Positions 5,101 through 7,310 of a stretch of DNA of 7,310 bases are shown piece after piece. The stretch's first letter is position 1. Each line of letters starts with the position of its first letter. The translations under genes were made by a program, and so were the position numbers. The notes under the pieces are model-generated. The model was not told the DNA's origin, ran no database searches, and saw only the letters and a list, made by a program, of their open reading frames with translations. The stretch is from Candidatus Woesearchaeota archaeon (lineage in GTDB: Archaea > Nanobdellota > Nanobdellia > Woesearchaeales > UBA10216): NCBI GenBank assembly GCA_023269295.1, contig JAHFTU010000067.1, positions 1 to 7,310 of the forward strand, read 5' to 3'.

Positions 5101-5460
5101 TCATGTTATTTCAACAAAGTACTTCTCTGGGGTCAGCATGGTAATTGTAGCTTTCTTGCCTTTATTCCAGCTGCCGGTTAAATCTTTGGGAAACCTCACA
5201 AAGTAGGCTTTGCCATCGTAGTTAAGGCTCCTCTCCATAGTGGGGGCTTTCCCTTCGAGCAGCATTTGCATTCCCCAAAATTTCTCCATTATTCCTGCTT
5301 GTTTTGTGTCAAGGTACTCCTTGCCGCATTTGCTGCATCGCCAGGCGTCGTATGTGAACTGCAGACCTTTAATGGAAACTTTTTTTATCGCCCTTCTGGT
5401 TTTTTGGCCGCAACACGTAAAGGGACCTTTGAATGCGTTTTTGTCTATTTCAAAGTGCAC
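5101..5460 (-). CDS. MqsA/YgiT-like zinc-finger protein with C-terminal AbrB-like segment, possible solitary antitoxin
   Basis: A 119-residue protein. The N-terminal half has an YgiT-type zinc-ribbon pattern: CCG (16-18), then a hydrophobic strand, then WRCSKCGKEYLDTKQA (40-55; Cys42 and Cys45). The first knuckle is unusual: instead of C-x2-C it has adjacent Cys16-Cys17, with Phe where the first Cys would be expected. Residues about 84-119 (KAYFVRFPKDLTGSWNKGKKATITML and following) resemble the swapped-hairpin SpoVT/AbrB DNA-binding strand pattern. Such proteins are often antitoxins or regulators; no adjacent MqsR-like toxin is seen. The start is GTG at 5460; an in-frame TAA lies 13-15 nt upstream and the next ATG comes only at residue 58. 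It follows the second HEPN gene by 37 nt on the same strand, so it may belong to that operon. Role inferred. Confidence 0.75.
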   Translation of the reverse strand: MHFEIDKNAFKGPFTCCGQKTRRAIKKVSIKGLQFTYDAWRCSKCGKEYLDTKQAGIMEKFWGMQMLLEGKAPTMERSLNYDGKAYFVRFPKDLTGSWNKGKKATITMLTPEKYFVEIT

Positions 5461-5497
5461 TTCCTCATTTTGTTAAGACATCGGTCATCTTATTTGA

Positions 5498-5980
5498 TTA
5501 TTCCTCCAATATCCTGATAGTCTCTCTTTGCACTTTTAATATTAATTCCTTTATCTTCTTTAGCTGCTGTAAATCAATGCTTGTTTCAACGCCATAGGTG
5601 GAAATCTCTCTGCTTTCTCTTACTGTTGGATTAGTAATATTCTTTTCAACATCGAGGGTATCAAACTGAGCAACTAAATCTTTATCTAAATTCAATTTCT
5701 TTTCATTTATCAAAGTAATCAAAACAGTTATTGTACAAGCCTGATTTCGCGATTCATAGCCATATTTGGCGAGAATTGCCAAAAAGCAGTGATAAATAGC
5801 ATAAAATCCTACATTCAGTGCCCAGTCGTATATCTTTAACCTTTCAAGAGTTTGCACTACACCATAATTATACTCAGACTTCTTAACGTGCTTTTGTGCT
5901 AAATCCAAATCCCTCTTGGTTTTTATAAGCCTTCTAATATCTTTGAGACACCATTTCAAATGTTCATCTATTTGCGGCAT
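5498..5980 (-). CDS. HEPN-domain protein, putative toxin of module 2
   Basis: A 160-residue helical protein. The core WALNVGFYAIYHCFLAIL (53-70) and the following GYESRNQACTI (74-84) match the archaeal HEPN pattern of a helix with Y-x2-Y-H, then GYxSKNH-like residues. The end motif is RESREISTYG (121-130); Arg124 is followed by Tyr129, R-x4-Y, where HEPN RNases usually have R-x4-6-H. Its partner MNT gene lies just upstream and overlaps it by 13 nt; a strong Shine-Dalgarno site (5990-5995) precedes its ATG. The protein is longer than the module 1 HEPN and shares no obvious sequence with it apart from the end motif. The gene and its partner look AT-richer than the surroundings. Predicted role: RNase or otherwise toxic partner neutralised by the MNT protein. 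Confidence 0.8.
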   Translation of the reverse strand: MPQIDEHLKWCLKDIRRLIKTKRDLDLAQKHVKKSEYNYGVVQTLERLKIYDWALNVGFYAIYHCFLAILAKYGYESRNQACTITVLITLINEKKLNLDKDLVAQFDTLDVEKNITNPTVRESREISTYGVETSIDLQQLKKIKELILKVQRETIRILEE

Positions 5981-6576
5981 TTTCTGGCTACCTCCACATA
6001 TTTTTCAGGGTTATGGAACACAAGACTTTCGGAGAGCATATCATAGAAAATCTTGTCATCTTTATTTAGCAAAATATCCTTTTCATTTATATCTACATAT
6101 CTTATTGGTTTTTCAACTAAATCAGATTTTCTTATTTCATCTTTTATCCTTTTAATCTCTTTGGATTTCTCAGTAGTGTACATAAGTAAAACATCTATAT
6201 CGTTGAAATCCTTAGTTTTTATAGATGAGCCAAAAACCAAACCCATTTCAATAGAGTCCTTAAATTTTTTCAGGTTATATGATAAGACACTTAACCATTT
6301 AGGGAACTCTTTCTCTTCCAAACTCAGCATATATTCCATAAATTTGATGGCTAACTTGTCATCATACTCATAAGAAAAAAAGACAGAATTGCCTATTTCC
6401 TCCCTGAGTAACAGTTTTTTACCTGCCAAACTATTACATAGCTTACTGGCATGGGCGTGATTAATATTTAATACTCTAGCCAATTGCCTGGCGTTATACC
6501 CGTTTTTGTAATGCTTAAACAGATATTTAGCTATCTGAATTTCAATCTTTGTAAATTGTATGTTGTTAACAGCCAT
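5968..6576 (-). CDS. Winged-helix + MNT nucleotidyltransferase fusion, antitoxin of HEPN-MNT module 2
   Basis: With the start at 6576 the product has 202 residues. Residues 8-75 form a winged helix: IEIQIAKYLFKHYKNGYNAR, recognition helix near NINHAHASKLCNSL (37-50), wing near LLLREEIGNSVFFSY (55-69). Residues about 95-170 form the nucleotidyltransferase domain: LVFGS (113-117) then FNDIDVLL with Asp126 and Asp128, giving GS-x8-D-x-D, two residues shorter than in module 1; Asp162 (RYVDI) may be the third acid. It should AMPylate or otherwise bind the HEPN partner and repress the promoter. An ATG at 6597 is in frame but lies only 2 nt from the TATA box, upstream of the predicted transcription start, so 6576 is chosen; it is 23 nt from the box. 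The fold matches the module 1 protein but sequence similarity is low. Confidence 0.86.
   Translation of the reverse strand: MAVNNIQFTKIEIQIAKYLFKHYKNGYNARQLARVLNINHAHASKLCNSLAGKKLLLREEIGNSVFFSYEYDDKLAIKFMEYMLSLEEKEFPKWLSVLSYNLKKFKDSIEMGLVFGSSIKTKDFNDIDVLLMYTTEKSKEIKRIKDEIRKSDLVEKPIRYVDINEKDILLNKDDKIFYDMLSESLVFHNPEKYVEVARKCRK
5990..5995 (-). promoter_or_regulatory. Strong Shine-Dalgarno site for the second HEPN gene
   Basis: Minus-strand GGAGGT, fully complementary to the archaeal anti-Shine-Dalgarno, 9 nt before the ATG at 5980 and inside the MNT gene. It contrasts with the leaderless MNT start, so the HEPN gene may be translated independently of the upstream gene. Confidence 0.65.
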
Positions 6577-6598
6577 ATGTATTCTAAAAACATACATA
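6576..6598 (-). promoter_or_regulatory. Candidate autoregulatory operator of the second HEPN-MNT operon
   Basis: TATGTAT (6576-6582) and ATACATA (6592-6598) form a perfect 7-bp inverted repeat with a 9-nt spacer. It fills the space between TATA box and start codon, the same place as the inverted repeat in module 1. The spacing of arm centres, 16 bp, suits a dimeric winged-helix binder. Function inferred. Confidence 0.45.
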
Positions 6599-6599
6599 A

Positions 6600-6607
6600 T
6601 ATATAAA
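6600..6607 (-). promoter_or_regulatory. TATA box of the second HEPN-MNT operon
   Basis: Minus-strand TTTATATA, 23 nt before ATG 6576, predicting initiation near 6577 and a leaderless mRNA. This is the same box and spacing as in module 1 and vapBC. Confidence 0.6.
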
Positions 6608-6608
6608 C

Positions 6609-6624
6609 TTTACGTTTTTACGTT
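6609..6624 (-). repeat. Tandem 8-bp repeat directly upstream of the module 2 TATA box
   Basis: Minus strand reads AACGTAAA AACGTAAA, then one G and the TATA box. The proximal copy covers the BRE position, so the repeat may be a TFB or activator site. It also contains the stop codon of the doubtful small ORF. Confidence 0.45.
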
Positions 6625-6720
6625 CCGATTCTTACCACTTCTTACGCGAGTGTGTCCCTCTGTTCTTATCCTAGGCTTATCGCATTCGCTTATTTGAAAG
6701 GAAGTGTGCCCCTGCGTCAT
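6610..6720 (-). CDS. Doubtful small basic ORF (36 residues) between ABCE1 and module 2
   Basis: ATG 6720 opens a 36-codon frame beginning MTQGHTSFQI and ending RSGKNRNVKT. It is rich in Arg, Lys, Thr and Gly, and GHT occurs twice (residues 4-6 and 23-25). GAGGAG lies about 8 nt before the ATG, and the ATG is 33 nt after the ABCE1 stop on the same strand, so it could be read from the ABCE1 transcript. I do not recognise a family. Against it: short length, and its 3' end overlaps promoter repeats of the next operon. If it is not a gene, this interval holds only promoter elements. Confidence 0.25.
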   Translation of the reverse strand: MTQGHTSFQISECDKPRIRTEGHTRVRSGKNRNVKT

Positions 6721-6753
6721 ACCTGCGCTCCTCTTCCACCTCTGACTAAAAAC

Positions 6754-7310
6754 TCACGAATAATAATACCTTCCCTCAGCTTTCTGCTCCCGTTCCAGCC
6801 GCGAGTCAGGGCTGTTTATCCTCGGCCTGTTTGTGTCCTTGTCCCTCCTCAGCGTTATGTTGAGGCCTTTCAGGAAGTGGTTCATGCCGTCCTCCATTGT
6901 AAATGGGCCGTGGGCCTCTCCGGCAACGGCAGCCTCGCCTTCAAATACCATAATCATGTCAGCTACGTAATCTATCAGCAGCAAATCGTGGTCAACAACC
7001 AAGGCAGTCTTGCCGTGCAGGTCAATCCTTTCGCGCAGCAGTTTTGATACATATATTCTCTGCTCAACGTCAAGGTAAGCTGCTGGCTCGTCCAGAAGGT
7101 AAAGGTCAGCATCCTCAGCCAGGCATTTTGCAATCATGACCCTCTGCAGTTCCCCTCCTGATAATTCGCTGGCTTTTTTCAGCAGCAGGGGCTCAAGCTC
7201 CAGCCTTGCCATGAGCTGCGCATCGTTCTGTGCCTTTGCCAGTATGTTTGTGACCTGTTCATCCGGCTTTTCAGTGGCGTGGATGTACTGCGGCTTGTAG
7301 GAGATTTTTA
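6754..7310 (-). CDS. abce1: ABCE1/Rli1 ribosome-recycling ATPase, C-terminal part, cut by window edge
   Basis: ABCE1 is a soluble twin-ATPase with an N-terminal Fe-S domain; it splits 70S ribosomes after termination. The visible 184 residues are most of the second nucleotide-binding domain plus the C-terminal hinge. Seen in order: ISYKPQYI at the fragment start, a typical ABCE1 motif; LSGGELQRV (about 49-57), the ABC signature; LYLLDEPAAYLDVEQR (about 69-84), Walker B, catalytic Glu and D-loop; VVDHD (about 104-108), the switch His; VFEGEAA; GMNHFLKGLNITLRRD; NRPRINSPDSRL and EQK, then the tail YYYS. ABCE1 usually has DEPSAYLD, so Ser to Ala here is a small departure. The Fe-S domain, first NBD and Walker A of the second lie beyond the right edge. 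TTTTT (6748-6752, minus strand) follows the stop closely. Confidence 0.96.
   Translation of the reverse strand, partial: KISYKPQYIHATEKPDEQVTNILAKAQNDAQLMARLELEPLLLKKASELSGGELQRVMIAKCLAEDADLYLLDEPAAYLDVEQRIYVSKLLRERIDLHGKTALVVDHDLLLIDYVADMIMVFEGEAAVAGEAHGPFTMEDGMNHFLKGLNITLRRDKDTNRPRINSPDSRLEREQKAEGRYYYS

Noticed and set aside
5240..6373. Plus-strand frames over the zinc-finger, HEPN and MNT genes of module 2
   Set aside because: All are antisense to genes with clear motifs and are low-complexity hydrophobic translations.
6577..6597. ATG 6597 as start of the module 2 MNT protein
   Set aside because: It lies 2 nt after the TATA box and upstream of the predicted transcription start; the extra seven residues match no family feature.
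6652..7047. Plus-strand frame of 131 codons over the ABCE1 end
   Set aside because: The minus strand encodes unmistakable ABCE1 motifs across most of this interval.
1..7310. CRISPR array, insertion sequence, integrase or attachment site
   Set aside because: No regularly spaced repeats, transposase or recombinase motifs, terminal inverted repeats or tRNA-derived duplication were found.

Overview
The window looks archaeal. It carries the C-terminal half of the archaeal/eukaryotic ribosome-recycling ATPase ABCE1/Rli1, an archaeal DUF99 protein, a DUF217-type VapB, TTTATATA promoter boxes about 24 nt upstream of start codons (near-leaderless genes), and Shine-Dalgarno sites of the GGAGGTGAT type. 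Heavily sequon-rich secreted proteins fit an archaeal cell surface. Compact, overlapping genes and the mix of families suggest an uncultured lineage (DPANN or a euryarchaeal relative), but the lineage cannot be fixed from this window.

Layout: (1) 1-502, minus strand, N-terminal part of glmS, running off the left edge. (2) 503-702, divergent intergenic region with promoters in both directions and a 9-bp-stemmed element that may be a small RNA or the glmS leader. (3) 703-1323, DUF99 protein. (4) 1381-2333, first HEPN-MNT module: winged-helix/nucleotidyltransferase fusion followed by a HEPN protein, start and stop overlapping. (5) 2334-2494, U-rich terminator and a repeat-rich leader with mutually exclusive pairings. 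(6) 2495-4437, surface pair: a secreted lamin-tail-domain protein followed by a small membrane-anchored beta-sandwich protein, overlapping by ATGA. (7) 4472-5079, VapBC. (8) 5101-5460, minus strand, MqsA/YgiT-like zinc-finger plus AbrB-like protein. (9) 5498-6576, minus strand, second HEPN-MNT module, unrelated in detail to the first and visibly more AT-rich. (10) 6577-6753, promoter, tandem repeat and a doubtful small ORF. (11) 6754-7310, minus strand, C-terminal part of ABCE1.

The central theme is a toxin-antitoxin cluster: two HEPN-MNT pairs, one VapBC pair and a solitary antitoxin-like gene in about 5.2 kb, lying between housekeeping genes. All three pairs have the same TTTATATA box 23-24 nt before the antitoxin start codon, and an inverted repeat sits between box and start in each, suggesting autorepression by the DNA-binding antitoxin. 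Both HEPN proteins have R-x4-Y where canonical HEPN RNases have R-x4-6-H. This shared substitution, with an intact nucleotidyltransferase motif in each partner, is the most interesting signal here.
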